A stretch of DNA of 64,000 nt from Thiomicrorhabdus sp. 6S3-12 (GTDB taxonomy: Bacteria > Pseudomonadota > Gammaproteobacteria > Thiomicrospirales > Thiomicrospiraceae). The translations under genes and the position numbers were made by a program. Shown one piece after another: positions 1 to 12,393 of the stretch (positions are counted from its first letter, which is position 1; each line of letters begins with the position of its first letter). Below the pieces are notes generated by a model. It searched no databases and had not been told where the DNA came from. It saw only the letters and a list, made by a program, of their open reading frames with translations. The stretch covers positions 62,001-126,000 of the forward strand of contig NZ_JAGETW010000004.1 in NCBI RefSeq assembly GCF_017571475.1, given 5' to 3'.

Positions 1-94
1 GTTCTATCCGCAAAACGAAAGCATACTTTTCAAACCGGTCAACCGCCAACCCACACAACACGCACCCTTCGAGCCCCAGAAACGGGTCTATTGA
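1..94 (+). CDS. sdhA: Succinate dehydrogenase flavoprotein subunit, C-terminal end (partial)
   Basis: The frame from base 2 reads 30 residues ending PFEPQKRVY and stops at 92-94. SdhA proteins of Proteobacteria end in a similar F-P-x-x-R-x-Y tail, and sdhB follows 18 bases later, so this is read as the last codons of sdhA. It would be the FAD-bearing subunit of complex II, oxidising succinate to fumarate. The rest lies outside the window, so the call rests on the tail and on gene order. Confidence 0.8.
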   Translation, partial: FYPQNESILFKPVNRQPTQHAPFEPQKRVY

Positions 95-112
95 AGCGCA
101 CAGGTACCGACT

Positions 113-823
113 ATGCAGATTCTAATCGATCGTTACAACCCGCAGAGCGATTCCGCTCCCTATACCCAGACTTACCATCTGAATGACGCAGAGGTCGGCG
201 AAGACACCATGCTGCTTGAATTGCTGCAGCAACTGCGCATCCAAGACCCGACACTCGGATTTCGTTCGAGCTGTCAGGAAGGTGTCTGCGGCTCGGACGG
301 AATGAATGTCAACGGCAACAACTGCTTGAGTTGCATCACACTGGTCAAACCGTTAGGCGATAAAATTCATATCCGCCCGCTTCCCAGCTTTCCGATTATT
401 AAAGATCTTATCGTCGATATGCAGTTGTTTTACGATCAGTATAAAAACGTCGAACCGTTCCTGAAAGGCGATGAGCACTTGTCTCGCGATCCGGAACACG
501 AAATACTGCAAACGCCGGAAGAACGCGAAAAACTCGATGGCAGCTATGAATGCATTCTATGCGCCTGCTGTTCCAGCAGCTGTCCCTCTTTCTGGTGGAA
601 CCCGGATCTGTTCCCCGGTCCTGCGGCATTGCTGGCGGCAAACCGTTTTGTCATCGATTCACGCGACATCACCACAATCGATCGACTTGAGTCCCTCGAT
701 AAGGCGGAAAAAGCATTCCGTTGCCGGCATATTCAGAACTGCACCGCAGCCTGTCCAAAAGGTCTGAATCCAAGCCGAGCGATTCAAGGCTTGAAACACG
801 CGATTGTCAAAAACCGCTCTTAG
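113..823 (+). CDS. sdhB: Succinate dehydrogenase iron-sulfur subunit SdhB
   Basis: This is the electron-transfer subunit of complex II, passing electrons from SdhA FAD to quinone at the inner membrane. At 236 residues it is nearly the same length as E. coli SdhB (238). The N-terminal ferredoxin domain has the [2Fe-2S] ligand pattern C54, C59, D62, C74. The C-terminal domain has CILCACCSSSC (C147, C150, C153, C157) and C204, C210, C214, which supply the [4Fe-4S] and [3Fe-4S] clusters. It lies between the sdhA tail and sdhE, as expected for an sdh operon. The sdhC and sdhD genes would be upstream, outside the window. Confidence 0.97.
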   Translation: MQILIDRYNPQSDSAPYTQTYHLNDAEVGEDTMLLELLQQLRIQDPTLGFRSSCQEGVCGSDGMNVNGNNCLSCITLVKPLGDKIHIRPLPSFPIIKDLIVDMQLFYDQYKNVEPFLKGDEHLSRDPEHEILQTPEEREKLDGSYECILCACCSSSCPSFWWNPDLFPGPAALLAANRFVIDSRDITTIDRLESLDKAEKAFRCRHIQNCTAACPKGLNPSRAIQGLKHAIVKNRS

Positions 824-825
824 AG

Positions 826-1119
826 ATGAACGATACCGATTTACAACAGAGTTTTGAACTCTGGAAAAAACAGATGCGTTTTGCCGCCAAACGCGGCAAT
901 CTGGAAACGGAGCTGCTGCTGGTGAATTTCATTAATCAGTTGCAATCCTATCCGCAGGAAGATCGTCAACGCCTGCAACAATTGCTGGCGCAAAATGATC
1001 AGGACCTGTTTTGCTGGTTGCTTCAGACTTCCGAGCACCCCAATCCTGCATGCGACGACTCGATTCCCGTTCACTTTCGTTCTCTGATCCAACAGATTAA
1101 GACAGTTTATTTGAGTTAA
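826..1119 (+). CDS. sdhE: FAD assembly factor SdhE (YgfY family)
   Basis: SdhE helps attach FAD covalently to SdhA. The ATG at 826, two bases after the sdhB stop, gives a 97-residue all-helical protein of the usual small size. The family motif RGxxE appears as K-R-G-N-L-E at about residues 23-28, followed by a leucine-rich helix. Its position directly behind sdhB fits the function. The longer upstream reading overlaps sdhB and is not needed. Confidence 0.85.
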   Translation: MNDTDLQQSFELWKKQMRFAAKRGNLETELLLVNFINQLQSYPQEDRQRLQQLLAQNDQDLFCWLLQTSEHPNPACDDSIPVHFRSLIQQIKTVYLS

Positions 1120-1174
1120 AACGTTTTTTTTGTTAAAATCCCGCCCGATTTCAACTAAGGGTTATTTTAAAAAT

Positions 1175-1393
1175 ATGGCAAAACAAGACGTTATTGAATT
1201 TGATGGTGTTGTTATTGAAACACTTCCAAACACCATGTTCCGTGTAGAATTGGAAAACGGGCACCAGGTACTGGCGCACATTTCCGGCCGCATGCGTAAG
1301 AACTACATCCGTATTCTTGCAGGTGATTCCGTTAAAGTAGAACTGACGCCTTACGATCTGACTAAAGGTCGTATCACCTACCGCGGAAAATAA
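1175..1393 (+). CDS. infA: Translation initiation factor IF-1
   Basis: IF-1 binds the ribosomal A site and helps IF-2 and IF-3 select the initiator tRNA. The ATG at 1175 gives 72 residues, the standard IF-1 length, with the family start [11 protein letters not shown] and the S1/OB-fold core including [13 protein letters not shown]. In many gammaproteobacteria infA sits next to clpA, as here, with the two genes convergent. A terminator hairpin follows at 1441. Confidence 0.98.
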   Translation: MAKQDVIEFDGVVIETLPNTMFRVELENGHQVLAHISGRMRKNYIRILAGDSVKVELTPYDLTKGRITYRGK

Positions 1394-1440
1394 TCGGTCT
1401 CCCAGACCTTTTAGCAGATTCTAGCAAAACCCTTAGTAAA

Positions 1441-1474
1441 AAACCCCGAACAGAATTTCTGCTCGGGGTTTTTA
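1441..1474. terminator. Bidirectional Rho-independent terminator between infA and clpA
   Basis: Stem CCCCGA/TCGGGG continues, after one mismatch, into CAGAA/TTCTG. An A-run lies on the left and a T-run on the right, so it can stop transcripts from both convergent neighbours. Confidence 0.85.
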
Positions 1475-1566
1475 TTTTCGCGTACGCCTCTTCAATCAAG
1501 GCGATACCGATAAAAACTTCGGCGCTTGCGGACGCATCTCTACGCCCACTCTACACCTCAGTCAAG

Positions 1567-3810
1567 CTACAGTATTTCTATCTCCAGATCATCCTTTTGC
1601 GGATTGACGACTACTTTTGCGATACCGCCTTGCTGCAGGTCGCCGAACAATAACATTTCCGCCAGCGGCTGTTTGAGTTTATCCTGAATTAAACGCCCCA
1701 TCGGTCTCGCGCCCATCAACGGATCATAGCCGTGTTTCGCCAGCCAGGCACGCGCTTCATCGCTCAAGTTCAATTCCACTTTCTTCTCTTGGAGCGCATT
1801 TTCCAACTGATAGATGAACTTGTTGACCACCGACTCCATCGATTCCTGACTCAGACGATTAAACTGAATCACACCATCAAGACGGTTGCGGAATTCCGGC
1901 GTGAAAACCTTTTTCAGTTCCGAATCGAAGTCCAGTGTATGGTCCTGCTCGGTGAAACCGATACTGGCGCGGGACATCTGCTCGGCCCCGACATTCGATG
2001 TCATAATCAGCGTAATATTGCGAAAATCCGCCTTACGCCCGTTATTGTCGGTCAGGGTACCGTGATCCATAACCTGCAGCAGCAGATTAAAGACATCCGG
2101 ATGCGCCTTCTCAATCTCGTCAAGCAACACGATGGCGTGCGGATTCTTACTGACCGCTTCAGTCAGCAAACCGCCCTGATCGAAGCCGACATAGCCCGGA
2201 GGCGCCCCGATCAGTCGAGATACCGTATGCCGTTCCATGTATTCGGACATATCAAAGCGTAGCATCTCTACGCCCATCAGCTTCGCCAGCTGCTGGCTCA
2301 ACTCCGTCTTACCGACGCCTGTCGGGCCGGCAAACAGGAAAGAGGCCGTCGGCTTATTCGGCTCCCCGAGACCTGAACGCGCCAGCTTGATTGCCTTGGC
2401 AACCTGATCGATGGCGTGATCCTGGCCGAAAACCACCCTCTTCAGATTGGCTTCCAGATCTTTGAGCGTATCGCGTTCCTTCTGAGTAATCTGAGTCACT
2501 GGAATACGTGCGATTGATGCGACCACCTGCTGTACTTCATGAACGCCAATCTGCTTTCTACGCTTGGAAGGCGCAACCAGCGCCTGTTTTGCACCGGCTT
2601 CATCAATTACGTCGATCGCCTTATCCGGAAGATGACGGTCGGTTATGTAGCGAGCCGAAAGTGCTACCGCTTCCCTCAATGCCGGAAGCGTGTATTTGAC
2701 ATCATGATGCGCTTCGTACTTGTCTTTGAGCCCTTTTAGAATGGCAAAACTCTCTTCAACCGTCGGCTCTTTGATATCGACTTTCTGGAAACGACGCGCC
2801 AATGCACGATCTTTCTCGAAGATACCGCGGAATTCATCGTAGGTGGTTGCGCCGATACAACGTAAATTTCCCGAGGAAAGCGCCGGTTTCATCAGGTTCG
2901 AAGCATCCATGGCACCGCCCTGTACCGCTCCGGCACCGATAATGGTATGAATTTCATCGATAAACAGGATCGCATGATCCAACTCCTGCAAAGCTTTGAG
3001 AACTGCCTTGAAACGCTTTTCAAAATCCCCTCTGTAACGCGTTCCGGCGAGCAAGGCCCCCATATCGAGGCTGAAAACCACGGCGTCTTCCAGAATCTTT
3101 GGAACCTGTTGATGCACGATGCGATAAGCCAGCCCTTCGGCAACGGCCGTTTTACCGACTCCCGGCTCACCAACCAGCAACGGATTATTTTTTCTGCGCC
3201 GACTTAAAACCTCCATCGTACGACCGATTTCCCAGTCGCGACCGATGATCGGATCGATTTTGCCGTTTTCCGCCTGTTCGTTCAGATTGACCGCAAACGA
3301 TTTCAACGGCGAAGAGGAACTGTTTTCTTGTGCACTGTCATCCGCATTCTGCAAGTCCTCGCCCGACATCGGCATATCCTCGCCGTCGTGAACACTGACG
3401 CCATGCGACAGATAATTGGTGACATTAAGACGATCTACGCCGTGCGATTCCAGGACATAAACCGCCTGCGACTCCTGCTCACTCAGAATCGATGCCAGCA
3501 CGTGAGTCGGCAAGACTTCTGGATAGCCGTTACTCTGCACAAAATAGATTGCACGCTCAATGACGCGCTGAAAACTCATCGTCGGTTGCAGTTCATGCGC
3601 GTGCTCGACTTCGCCTTCCGACTCCAGATACTTTTCCAATTCGTCGATCAACTGATCAGGATGTGCACCGCACGCCAGTATGACTTCCTGAACCGACGGC
3701 GCTTCCAGAAGTTGAACCAGAAGGTGCTCTAAAGTGACAAATTCATGTCGGTACTCGTTGGCGACACCAAATGCGCCGCTGAGAATATGCTGTAATTCTT
3801 TACTTAACAT
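1567..3810 (-). CDS. clpA: ATP-dependent Clp protease ATP-binding subunit ClpA
   Basis: ClpA is the AAA+ unfoldase that feeds substrates, including N-end rule substrates from ClpS, into ClpP. The start is taken at the [10 protein letters not shown] methionine (3810), giving 747 residues (E. coli ClpA 758). A start seven codons earlier would run back into clpS. The order is an N-terminal Clp_N repeat domain, a first AAA+ module with Walker A GEPGVGKT, a second with GPTGVGKT, and a C-terminal D2-small domain. The clpS stop and clpA start share one base (TGATG), and a GGAGGTG ribosome site lies in the end of clpS. This indicates translational coupling. Confidence 0.97.
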   Translation of the reverse strand: MLSKELQHILSGAFGVANEYRHEFVTLEHLLVQLLEAPSVQEVILACGAHPDQLIDELEKYLESEGEVEHAHELQPTMSFQRVIERAIYFVQSNGYPEVLPTHVLASILSEQESQAVYVLESHGVDRLNVTNYLSHGVSVHDGEDMPMSGEDLQNADDSAQENSSSSPLKSFAVNLNEQAENGKIDPIIGRDWEIGRTMEVLSRRRKNNPLLVGEPGVGKTAVAEGLAYRIVHQQVPKILEDAVVFSLDMGALLAGTRYRGDFEKRFKAVLKALQELDHAILFIDEIHTIIGAGAVQGGAMDASNLMKPALSSGNLRCIGATTYDEFRGIFEKDRALARRFQKVDIKEPTVEESFAILKGLKDKYEAHHDVKYTLPALREAVALSARYITDRHLPDKAIDVIDEAGAKQALVAPSKRRKQIGVHEVQQVVASIARIPVTQITQKERDTLKDLEANLKRVVFGQDHAIDQVAKAIKLARSGLGEPNKPTASFLFAGPTGVGKTELSQQLAKLMGVEMLRFDMSEYMERHTVSRLIGAPPGYVGFDQGGLLTEAVSKNPHAIVLLDEIEKAHPDVFNLLLQVMDHGTLTDNNGRKADFRNITLIMTSNVGAEQMSRASIGFTEQDHTLDFDSELKKVFTPEFRNRLDGVIQFNRLSQESMESVVNKFIYQLENALQEKKVELNLSDEARAWLAKHGYDPLMGARPMGRLIQDKLKQPLAEMLLFGDLQQGGIAKVVVNPQKDDLEIEIL

Positions 3811-4127
3811 CACGCCACCTCCATCTGGCATCTGAGCGGGAATTCGTGCTCACGGGCATAGGCGTTCACCTGACGCACCTTCATTTCGGCGACTTCCCGG
3901 CTATAAACGCCGCAAACACCTTTACCTTCATGATGCACCTTAAGCATCACGGCCTGTGCGCGTAATTCGTCCATACCGAAAAATCGCTGCAGAACTTCAA
4001 TAACGAATTCCATGGTCGTATAGTCGTCATTCAATAAGACAACCTGATAACGACGCGGTGGTTTGGTTTTGGGTTTTGCTCGATCCAGCAATAGATTGCC
4101 ATCATCATAATCGTGCGATTCAGACAT
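3810..4127 (-). CDS. clpS: ClpA adaptor protein ClpS
   Basis: ClpS recognises N-degron substrates and delivers them to ClpAP. The 105-residue protein has a flexible N-terminus followed by the conserved core [18 protein letters not shown], which forms the pocket for the N-terminal bulky residue, and [13 protein letters not shown] later. It is transcribed just ahead of clpA and overlaps it by one base, the usual arrangement. Confidence 0.97.
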   Translation of the reverse strand: MSESHDYDDGNLLLDRAKPKTKPPRRYQVVLLNDDYTTMEFVIEVLQRFFGMDELRAQAVMLKVHHEGKGVCGVYSREVAEMKVRQVNAYAREHEFPLRCQMEVA

Positions 4128-4214
4128 TTAAATTCTCTTTAATATGTAATGCGTTATGCGTATGACTCATTTTATGGATGCAAAATTGAAAAATTCAAGC
4201 CGCCTTTAGCCTTT

Positions 4215-5123
4215 TCAAACCGGAATGACTTTTGCATACAGGTCGCCGGGCGGATTGACTTCGTCGGCGGGCAATCCCATACCGCGGAAGCGAATGTAAT
4301 CGCTGAAGTCCGCATCCGCCGGAATCGTCCATTCCACCCGGCCGCTCGGACTGTCGAGATACAGCGCTTTTCCGGGCTGCAAAAACAGCGTAGAAACCTC
4401 AAATTGCGCATAAATATCATCACCGTCGAGTCGGAAACGCTTTTCGTCAATTTGGATATTGAAACGGACCAGATAATCACCTGCTTTGCCGCCAAAAAGT
4501 CCTTTATAACCTTTGCCGCGCAAGCGAAAAGTTTTCCCTTCAAACGCCTGACGGGTAAATTTCATCTGCAGCTTAAGTCCCGGAATATAGAAACTGCCCA
4601 GACGCAACAAGCGTATCGCGTAGCGCAATGTCATCGGATAGACCACTTCGCGATGCTTGCCGTCTACAGGGCGCTGACCGTAACTATCGAAATGAAACCG
4701 GTACTCGTGCTTATCAGCTCGTTCGGAAGTGCGTTGCGAACTGTCGCTTTGACCGTCGCCGTATGCTTTACGCTTTTGCCGATAAACGAAATCCTCGCCA
4801 TCTCTGGAACCTTGCCCAGGTCGTGTTGAATCACAGGAGAAATCATGCGACCTATCCGGCCGAACGGACGCTCCCCACAAATCCGATTGCCGCCGGGTAT
4901 GCTGCTCGTAAGCGCGGCAATAGTCGTCACGATAACGGTCAAGCACTTCATAGGCTTCCGCAACCTGTTGGAAACGGGCTTGCGCATTGTGAATTTTTGA
5001 AACGTCAGGATGGAATCGCCGTGCCATTTTCCGATAAGCCTGCTTAACCGCTTTAGGGCAGGCACCGTAGTGCACGCCTAAAACAGCAAAATAATCGACA
5101 CTGGAATCAAAATGGTTAATCAA
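4215..5123 (-). CDS. DnaJ-class co-chaperone, CbpA-like
   Basis: This probable Hsp70 co-chaperone has 302 residues. The J domain occupies about residues 8-72 with the diagnostic HPD tripeptide (RRFHPDVSK). No zinc-finger CxxCxGxG repeats follow. A polar linker (about 75-150) leads to a DnaJ C-terminal substrate-binding region with LRGKGYKGLFGGKAGDYLV and RFRGMGLP. This is the CbpA layout rather than DnaJ. The linker and start of the C-terminal part diverge from E. coli CbpA, so only the class is called. A nucleoid role for it is not tested by the sequence. Confidence 0.8.
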   Translation of the reverse strand: MINHFDSSVDYFAVLGVHYGACPKAVKQAYRKMARRFHPDVSKIHNAQARFQQVAEAYEVLDRYRDDYCRAYEQHTRRQSDLWGASVRPDRSHDFSCDSTRPGQGSRDGEDFVYRQKRKAYGDGQSDSSQRTSERADKHEYRFHFDSYGQRPVDGKHREVVYPMTLRYAIRLLRLGSFYIPGLKLQMKFTRQAFEGKTFRLRGKGYKGLFGGKAGDYLVRFNIQIDEKRFRLDGDDIYAQFEVSTLFLQPGKALYLDSPSGRVEWTIPADADFSDYIRFRGMGLPADEVNPPGDLYAKVIPV

Positions 5124-5388
5124 AACGAAATCCGACCGTTGGAATAATTTGCGGAACGAGCCATAAACAAGCCATAGCTAAACCGTATTTTATAGCAAGA
5201 ATAAATTCTACACTCAGATTCTAAGTCGATTTTCTTTTTTAGCCAATCGACTTTGGCAACCGTACAAATACTTAAAAAACAGCTTAAATTCGCGGGAATA
5301 AACACATCCCGGTTTATTTAGCCTGCGGAAGTACCGTGAATTGTGCATAATATTGGCTTTATTTTTTGAGGTAAGTTGGAGAAAAATA

Positions 5389-5955
5389 ATGAGCATTGAA
5401 CAACAACTAATGCAGCGCAGCGAAGGGAAATGTGAACTTTGCGGCGCAACTGAAAATTTATCGGTCATGGCTGTTGAACCTTCAGACGGTTCGGCAGACG
5501 AGTCAATTCTGGTTTGCGGTACCTGTCGTAGCCAGGTTGAAAATCCGGATTCTGTCGACACCAACCACTGGCGCTGTTTAAACGATGCCATCTGGAACCC
5601 GAACCCTGCCGTTCAGGTCGTTGCCTACCGCATGCTGAATCAACTCGCTTCCGAAGGCTGGCCGCAGGAATTGATGGACATGATGTACATGGAAGACGCT
5701 ACCCGCGAATGGGCTCTTAAAGGCATAGTCGCGGCGGAAGATCAGATCAAAATCGTCGACAGCAACGGTAATCAGTTGAATGAAGGTGATGACGTAACCC
5801 TGATCAAAGATCTGGACGTTAAAGGTGCCGGCTTTACCGCAAAACGCGGAACTCTGGTCAAAAACATCCACCTTACCGACAATCCGAAGCACATCGAAGG
5901 AAAAATCAACGGCAGCCAGATCGTCATTGTCGCAGCCTTTACCAAAAAAGCTTAA
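5389..5955 (+). CDS. PhnA-type zinc-ribbon protein (YjdM family)
   Basis: The ATG at 5389 gives 188 residues. The N-terminus has a zinc-ribbon CELCGA...CGTCRS at about residues 16-45. The C-terminus has the conserved PhnA domain LIKDLDVKGAGFTAKRGTLV...HIEGKINGSQIVI. Despite the historical name, the family is not established as a phosphonate enzyme, and no phn genes are nearby. The start is preceded by GGTAAGTTGGAG, a good ribosome site. Exact function unknown. Confidence 0.85.
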   Translation: MSIEQQLMQRSEGKCELCGATENLSVMAVEPSDGSADESILVCGTCRSQVENPDSVDTNHWRCLNDAIWNPNPAVQVVAYRMLNQLASEGWPQELMDMMYMEDATREWALKGIVAAEDQIKIVDSNGNQLNEGDDVTLIKDLDVKGAGFTAKRGTLVKNIHLTDNPKHIEGKINGSQIVIVAAFTKKA

Positions 5956-6031
5956 GGCATAAAACGTCTTTCGTTTTATAACGCCGAACGTGTAAAATCT
6001 GCAGAATTCAAAAACTTCATCGGAGAACCCT

Positions 6032-6748
6032 ATGGGAAGAGCATATCAAAACCGCAAAGAGTCAATGGCCAAAACCTCGGACCAGAAAGCCAAGGTTTAC
6101 AGTAAATACTCGAAAGAGATTTATATGTGCGCCAAAAACGGCGGTGTCGAACCTGAAAGCAATCTTGCGCTTGCTGGTCTGATCGATCGCGCTAAAAAAG
6201 AACAGGTCCCGGCTCATGTTATCGACAAGGCGCTGGATAAAGCCAAAGGCGGCGGCGGTGAAGACTTTGCGGTAGCGCGCTATGAAGGTTACGGTCCGGC
6301 CAACACGATGGTGATTGTCGAATGTCTGACCGACAACCCGAACCGTACTTTCGGTGATGTTCGCGGCTGCTTTACCAAAGTCAAAGCCAAAATCGGTACT
6401 CAGGGATCGGTAAGCCATATGTTCGACCATTCGGCGATTCTTTCTTTTGCCGGTGAAGACGACGAAGCAGTTCTTGAAGCGCTGTTAATGGCCGATGTCG
6501 ATGTCAGCGACGTTGAAGCGGAAGATGGCAAGATCACTGTATTCGTCCCTCAAAACGAATACAACAACGCTAAAAAAGCGCTGATGGAAAACTTCGACGG
6601 CATCGAATTTGAAGTCGATGAAATTCAATTCATTCCGAAAATGACCAAACAGATCGACGGTGAAGACCTTGAATTGTTCGAGAAATTCATCGATCTTCTG
6701 GAAAATGTCGACGACGTTCAAAACATCTATTACGATGCCGAATTTTAA
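6032..6748 (+). CDS. yebC: YebC/PmpR family protein
   Basis: Members have been described as transcriptional regulators and, more recently for some, as ribosome factors that ease polyproline stalling. Which role applies here cannot be told from sequence. The 238-residue protein starts [26 protein letters not shown] and contains the family block [18 protein letters not shown] around residues 71-90 and [10 protein letters not shown]. It is followed by a strong terminator, so it ends a transcript. Confidence 0.93.
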   Translation: MGRAYQNRKESMAKTSDQKAKVYSKYSKEIYMCAKNGGVEPESNLALAGLIDRAKKEQVPAHVIDKALDKAKGGGGEDFAVARYEGYGPANTMVIVECLTDNPNRTFGDVRGCFTKVKAKIGTQGSVSHMFDHSAILSFAGEDDEAVLEALLMADVDVSDVEAEDGKITVFVPQNEYNNAKKALMENFDGIEFEVDEIQFIPKMTKQIDGEDLELFEKFIDLLENVDDVQNIYYDAEF

Positions 6749-6768
6749 AATTCGCAGACAGTAAAATA

Positions 6769-6792
6769 AAACCCGGTTATCCGGGTTTTTTT
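6769..6792 (+). terminator. Rho-independent terminator after yebC
   Basis: Perfect stem AACCCGG-TTAT-CCGGGTT followed by seven T residues. Confidence 0.9.
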
Positions 6793-7260
6793 ATTTCCGA
6801 ATTTCCCCTCCGCACCGCAATCAATTCAAAAAACAGTCCACTTCCGAAAAACTGTTGTAAGACCCGCATCCAAGCACCGCTAAAGCGTGCCCCCCCCTTT
6901 TCTCTAGCGGTAAGCTCTATGTAAATAGGAATAACTCAGGCTGCAAAGACTATCGGCAAACCGCTATCTCCTAACTTTCTCCGGTCTAATTAAGTTTATA
7001 TTTATTGGTAACTAACTATTCGGTTATAAAATATCAGCCTTTAAATTAGTGACCAGGATCAATGATATTTCCGTAATAGAAGGCAAAAACAAACCGATAT
7101 TAATAATTAAAAACGCTAATTAAATTGATTTAAATCACTTTTATTTTGTTTTAATTATTCGTTAGAATAAACTTCAATTTTTCGTACTGTAAAACGAAGA
7201 AAAAATAAAAATAAACAATAAATTTTGGAATAACAAATAAACCGTTTTGGGAGTAAACAA
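6793..7260 (+). promoter_or_regulatory. Long AT-rich upstream region of the H-NS-like gene
   Basis: These 468 bases hold no credible gene. The right half is very rich in A/T, with many short A and T tracts, as expected for a curved region that H-NS proteins bind. A TATAAA lies at about 7025 and a GGGAG ribosome site just before 7261. An eight-C run lies at 6890-6897. Autoregulation is inference from family behaviour. Confidence 0.45.
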
Positions 7261-7674
7261 ATGGATTCAAACGAATTTATCAAAATCGCCATGCATCGCA
7301 AACGCCTGCGTGCAGCGGTAAAAAACCTTGGATTGAATGATTTACAGAAACTGGCTAGCGACATCAATGAATTGCTTGCTGAGCGTGAACAGGAAATCGA
7401 ACAACAAAAAGCCGAACAACAGCAGAAAATAGCCAAAATCGAAGAGATGAAAAGCTTGCTCAGCGAACAGGGACTGTCGGTTGAAGACCTTTTGGATATG
7501 GATGCCGTCGAAACTACAGCGAAAAAGCCTGCTACACGCACCGTTGAACCGAAATATCGAATCCTTGATGAAAACGGACAGGAACATCTCTGGACTGGCC
7601 GTGGTCGTGCGCCAAAAGTATTCCAAAAATACTTTGACCAGGGAAATTCAAAAGAGAGTTGTCTGATTAAATAA
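7261..7674 (+). CDS. H-NS family nucleoid-associated protein
   Basis: This is a DNA-binding and silencing protein of the nucleoid. The 137 residues begin with a coiled-coil dimerisation region (about 20-75: DLQKLASDINELLAEREQE and on), then an acidic linker. The C-terminal DNA-binding domain carries TGRGRAPKVFQKYF at about 112-125. The TGRGRAP core corresponds to the AT-hook-like loop of H-NS (TGQGRTP). It has a single-gene transcript with its own promoter and terminator. Such proteins commonly silence acquired DNA, which is relevant to the accessory region later in the window. Confidence 0.85.
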   Translation: MDSNEFIKIAMHRKRLRAAVKNLGLNDLQKLASDINELLAEREQEIEQQKAEQQQKIAKIEEMKSLLSEQGLSVEDLLDMDAVETTAKKPATRTVEPKYRILDENGQEHLWTGRGRAPKVFQKYFDQGNSKESCLIK

Positions 7675-7707
7675 AAATGCGCTTAGCGCATTCAATCAAT
7701 GCAAACA

Positions 7708-7735
7708 AAGCCGGGATAATTCCCGGTTTTTTTGT
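7708..7735 (+). terminator. Terminator after the H-NS-like gene
   Basis: Stem CCGGGA/TCCCGG with a short loop followed by a T-run. A separate small hairpin, AATGCGC-TTA-GCGCATT, lies directly after the stop codon at about 7676-7692. Confidence 0.85.
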
Positions 7736-7828
7736 CTTCTGCATTGCCAATAGTTTTTTACATCGATACACCATCAACGTTTAACCGATAATTAATCAAT
7801 GGTTAATCGACAGCTAAAATATAGCGAC

Positions 7829-7854
7829 AAAAAAAGCGGCTCAAGGCCGCTTTA
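7829..7854 (-). terminator. Terminator after icd
   Basis: Stem AAAGCGGC-TCAAG-GCCGCTTT. On the minus strand it is followed by a run of T residues, 45 bases beyond the icd stop. Confidence 0.85.
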
Positions 7855-7898
7855 TTGTCCGAATTTCAGACATCACTCTGAAATATCACCGACAGGAA

Positions 7899-10244
<2,346 letters not shown>

Positions 10245-10375
10245 TCAAAGTCCCCATAAAATGCGTCTTTGCAGCGCCCCGTGGCAATATTTCATCTTAA
10301 AGAAATTTAAGCTTAATCCCCGGAAGCTTTATAATTTGTTTTCCAGTTTAATTTAACGTTCAAAATCCCCCGCTC

Positions 10376-11110
10376 ATGTCGATATCCATCCTGCTTTTTA
10401 ACAAGCCCTACAATGTTCTCTGCCAGTTTACCGATCACAGCGATCTGGCCGAGCAACGTCAGACTCTGGCAGAATTTATCGATCGGAAAGACTTTTATGC
10501 TGCCGGACGCCTCGACCGGGACTCCGAAGGTCTGCTACTCTTGACGGATAACGGCAAACTGCAACAGCGAATCGCCGACCCGGAATTTAAACTGCCCAAA
10601 ACCTATCTGGTACAGGTCGAAGGCGAGATCGACGCTCAGGCACTATCCCGCTTACAGTCAGGTGTTGTTTTAAAAGACGGTAAAACTCAGCCCGCACAAG
10701 CGCGAAAGGTCAATGAACCCAAATGGCTGTGGCCGAGAACCCCACCAATCAGAGAGCGTAAAAACATCCCGACTTCCTGGCTAGAATTGACCATCAGGGA
10801 AGGAAAGAACCGTCAGGTCAGACGAATGACCGCTGCGGTCGGCTTTCCGACCTTGCGTCTGATCCGTGTTGCTATAGGCCCGTGGAAACTGGGGAACCTT
10901 GAACCCGGCGCAACGCTCGCTCTGAGTCTTGATGAGGTTAAAAGCGCTCTGCCGGCAGGATTTCTCAGCGACAGCGAAAAAAAAGTTCCCGGTAACAGAA
11001 CGCCTCCTGGCCGTCGTTCCGATAAAAGACACTCGACAAAAAACGCACAACCGCGGCGTAAGCAGTCCGGAGACAGGGCTAACAATCAGCAGCGCCGTCG
11101 TAAGTCATAA
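10376..11110 (+). CDS. rluE: 23S rRNA pseudouridine synthase RluE
   Basis: It isomerises a uridine of 23S rRNA (position 2457 in E. coli) to pseudouridine. The catalytic loop [17 protein letters not shown] (about residues 44-60) carries the conserved aspartate, followed by KTYLVQVEG and [20 protein letters not shown]. As in RluE there is no N-terminal S4 domain, and the protein begins directly with [11 protein letters not shown]. Residues after about 205 form a basic, Arg/Lys/Gln-rich tail, likely disordered and RNA-binding. The other family option is RluB/RsuA, which normally have S4. Confidence 0.88.
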   Translation: MSISILLFNKPYNVLCQFTDHSDLAEQRQTLAEFIDRKDFYAAGRLDRDSEGLLLLTDNGKLQQRIADPEFKLPKTYLVQVEGEIDAQALSRLQSGVVLKDGKTQPAQARKVNEPKWLWPRTPPIRERKNIPTSWLELTIREGKNRQVRRMTAAVGFPTLRLIRVAIGPWKLGNLEPGATLALSLDEVKSALPAGFLSDSEKKVPGNRTPPGRRSDKRHSTKNAQPRRKQSGDRANNQQRRRKS

Positions 11111-11215
11111 ATACGCCACTCATCCGGGAATTTTTTCAGCACAGTATTTTGCTGTTTGCCGCATCTGTTAAAATAAGCGCATTTTTATTAACTCTATCAG
11201 CAACAGGATCAAAAA

Positions 11216-12337
11216 ATGGATAACTCAGCAACAAAAGTCATTGTCGGATTATCGGGCGGCGTAGATTCGTCCGTTGCGGCACTGCTCCTCAAACAGCAGG
11301 GTTATCAGGTTGAAGGCCTGTTTATGAAAAACTGGGAAGGTGACGATACCGAAGACTACTGCCCGGCGGCAGAGGATCTTAAAGATGTACTGGCAATCGC
11401 TGAAAAACTGGATATTCCGGTGCATGTCGAAAACTTTTCCAAAGCCTACTGGGACAATGTCTTCGAACACTTTTTAAGCGAGTACGCTGCTGGACGCACG
11501 CCAAACCCGGATATTCTGTGCAACAAAGAAGTTAAGTTTAAAGCCTTTCTACAGCATGCCATGGAACTGGGCGCGGATTACATCGCCACCGGGCATTATG
11601 CGCGCATTGCCCGTGACGAAGACGGTCAGTGTCATATGCTTAAGGGACTTGACGATAATAAAGATCAGACCTACTTCTTATATACCCTGCAGCAACACCA
11701 GTTGCAAAAATCGCTATTCCCGGTCGGAGAACTGAATAAACCGGATGTTCGCCGTCTGGCGGAAGAAGCCGGGCTGATCACCCATGATAAAAAAGACAGC
11801 ACCGGAATCTGTTTTATCGGCGAACGTAAATTCAAAGACTTCCTGCAGCGTTTCCTTCCTGCACAGCCCGGAGACATCGTCGACGACCAGGGTAATGTAA
11901 TCGGTAAACACGACGGCCTGATGTACCATACGCTCGGCCAACGTAAGGGGTTGGGAATCGGTGGCGGTCATGGTCACGGCAACGATCCATGGTATGCCGC
12001 GGATAAAGATCTACAGAACAACCGATTGATAGCAGTACAGGGCAAAGAACACCCACTGCTTCAGCATCGCTATCTGGTCGCAGGAACACTTGACTGGGTC
12101 AGCGGTGAAACGCCAACGATCAACCACCCACTGAAGGCGAAAATCCGCTACCGTCAACCGGAACAGCCATGTCGCATCATCGAAGAAAAAGGCGGCCGTA
12201 TTCTGGTCGAATTCGACGAGGATCAAACAGCGATCGCACCGGGACAATCGGTGGTATTTTATAACGGCGATGAATGTCTCGGCGGCGGTGTAATCGAACA
12301 GCGACTGCATCAGGCGGATGCCGCCACGCTGGACTAA
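11216..12337 (+). CDS. mnmA: tRNA-uridine 2-sulfurtransferase MnmA
   Basis: MnmA thiolates uridine 34 of Lys, Glu and Gln tRNAs. The 373-residue protein has the PP-loop [10 protein letters not shown] at residues 11-20 that binds ATP. The two catalytic cysteines are C102 ([10 protein letters not shown]) and C199 ([12 protein letters not shown]), the same positions as in E. coli. The C-terminal beta domain ends the protein. hflD follows 56 bases later, the usual pairing. Confidence 0.97.
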   Translation: MDNSATKVIVGLSGGVDSSVAALLLKQQGYQVEGLFMKNWEGDDTEDYCPAAEDLKDVLAIAEKLDIPVHVENFSKAYWDNVFEHFLSEYAAGRTPNPDILCNKEVKFKAFLQHAMELGADYIATGHYARIARDEDGQCHMLKGLDDNKDQTYFLYTLQQHQLQKSLFPVGELNKPDVRRLAEEAGLITHDKKDSTGICFIGERKFKDFLQRFLPAQPGDIVDDQGNVIGKHDGLMYHTLGQRKGLGIGGGHGHGNDPWYAADKDLQNNRLIAVQGKEHPLLQHRYLVAGTLDWVSGETPTINHPLKAKIRYRQPEQPCRIIEEKGGRILVEFDEDQTAIAPGQSVVFYNGDECLGGGVIEQRLHQADAATLD

Positions 12338-12393
12338 AACGGCAAGATCCGCTATAAAACGAGCATGCATAAAAACACAGGCAAAGGAGACTT

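Noticed and set aside
6881-6900. Poly-C runs at 6890 and 56481 as a shared dispersed repeat.
   Set aside because: Flanking sequences agree only loosely over a few bases; not enough to call a repeat family.
7651-7674. C-terminal CLIK of the H-NS-like protein as a CaaX prenylation box.
   Set aside because: Bacteria do not use this modification on nucleoid proteins; the resemblance is chance.
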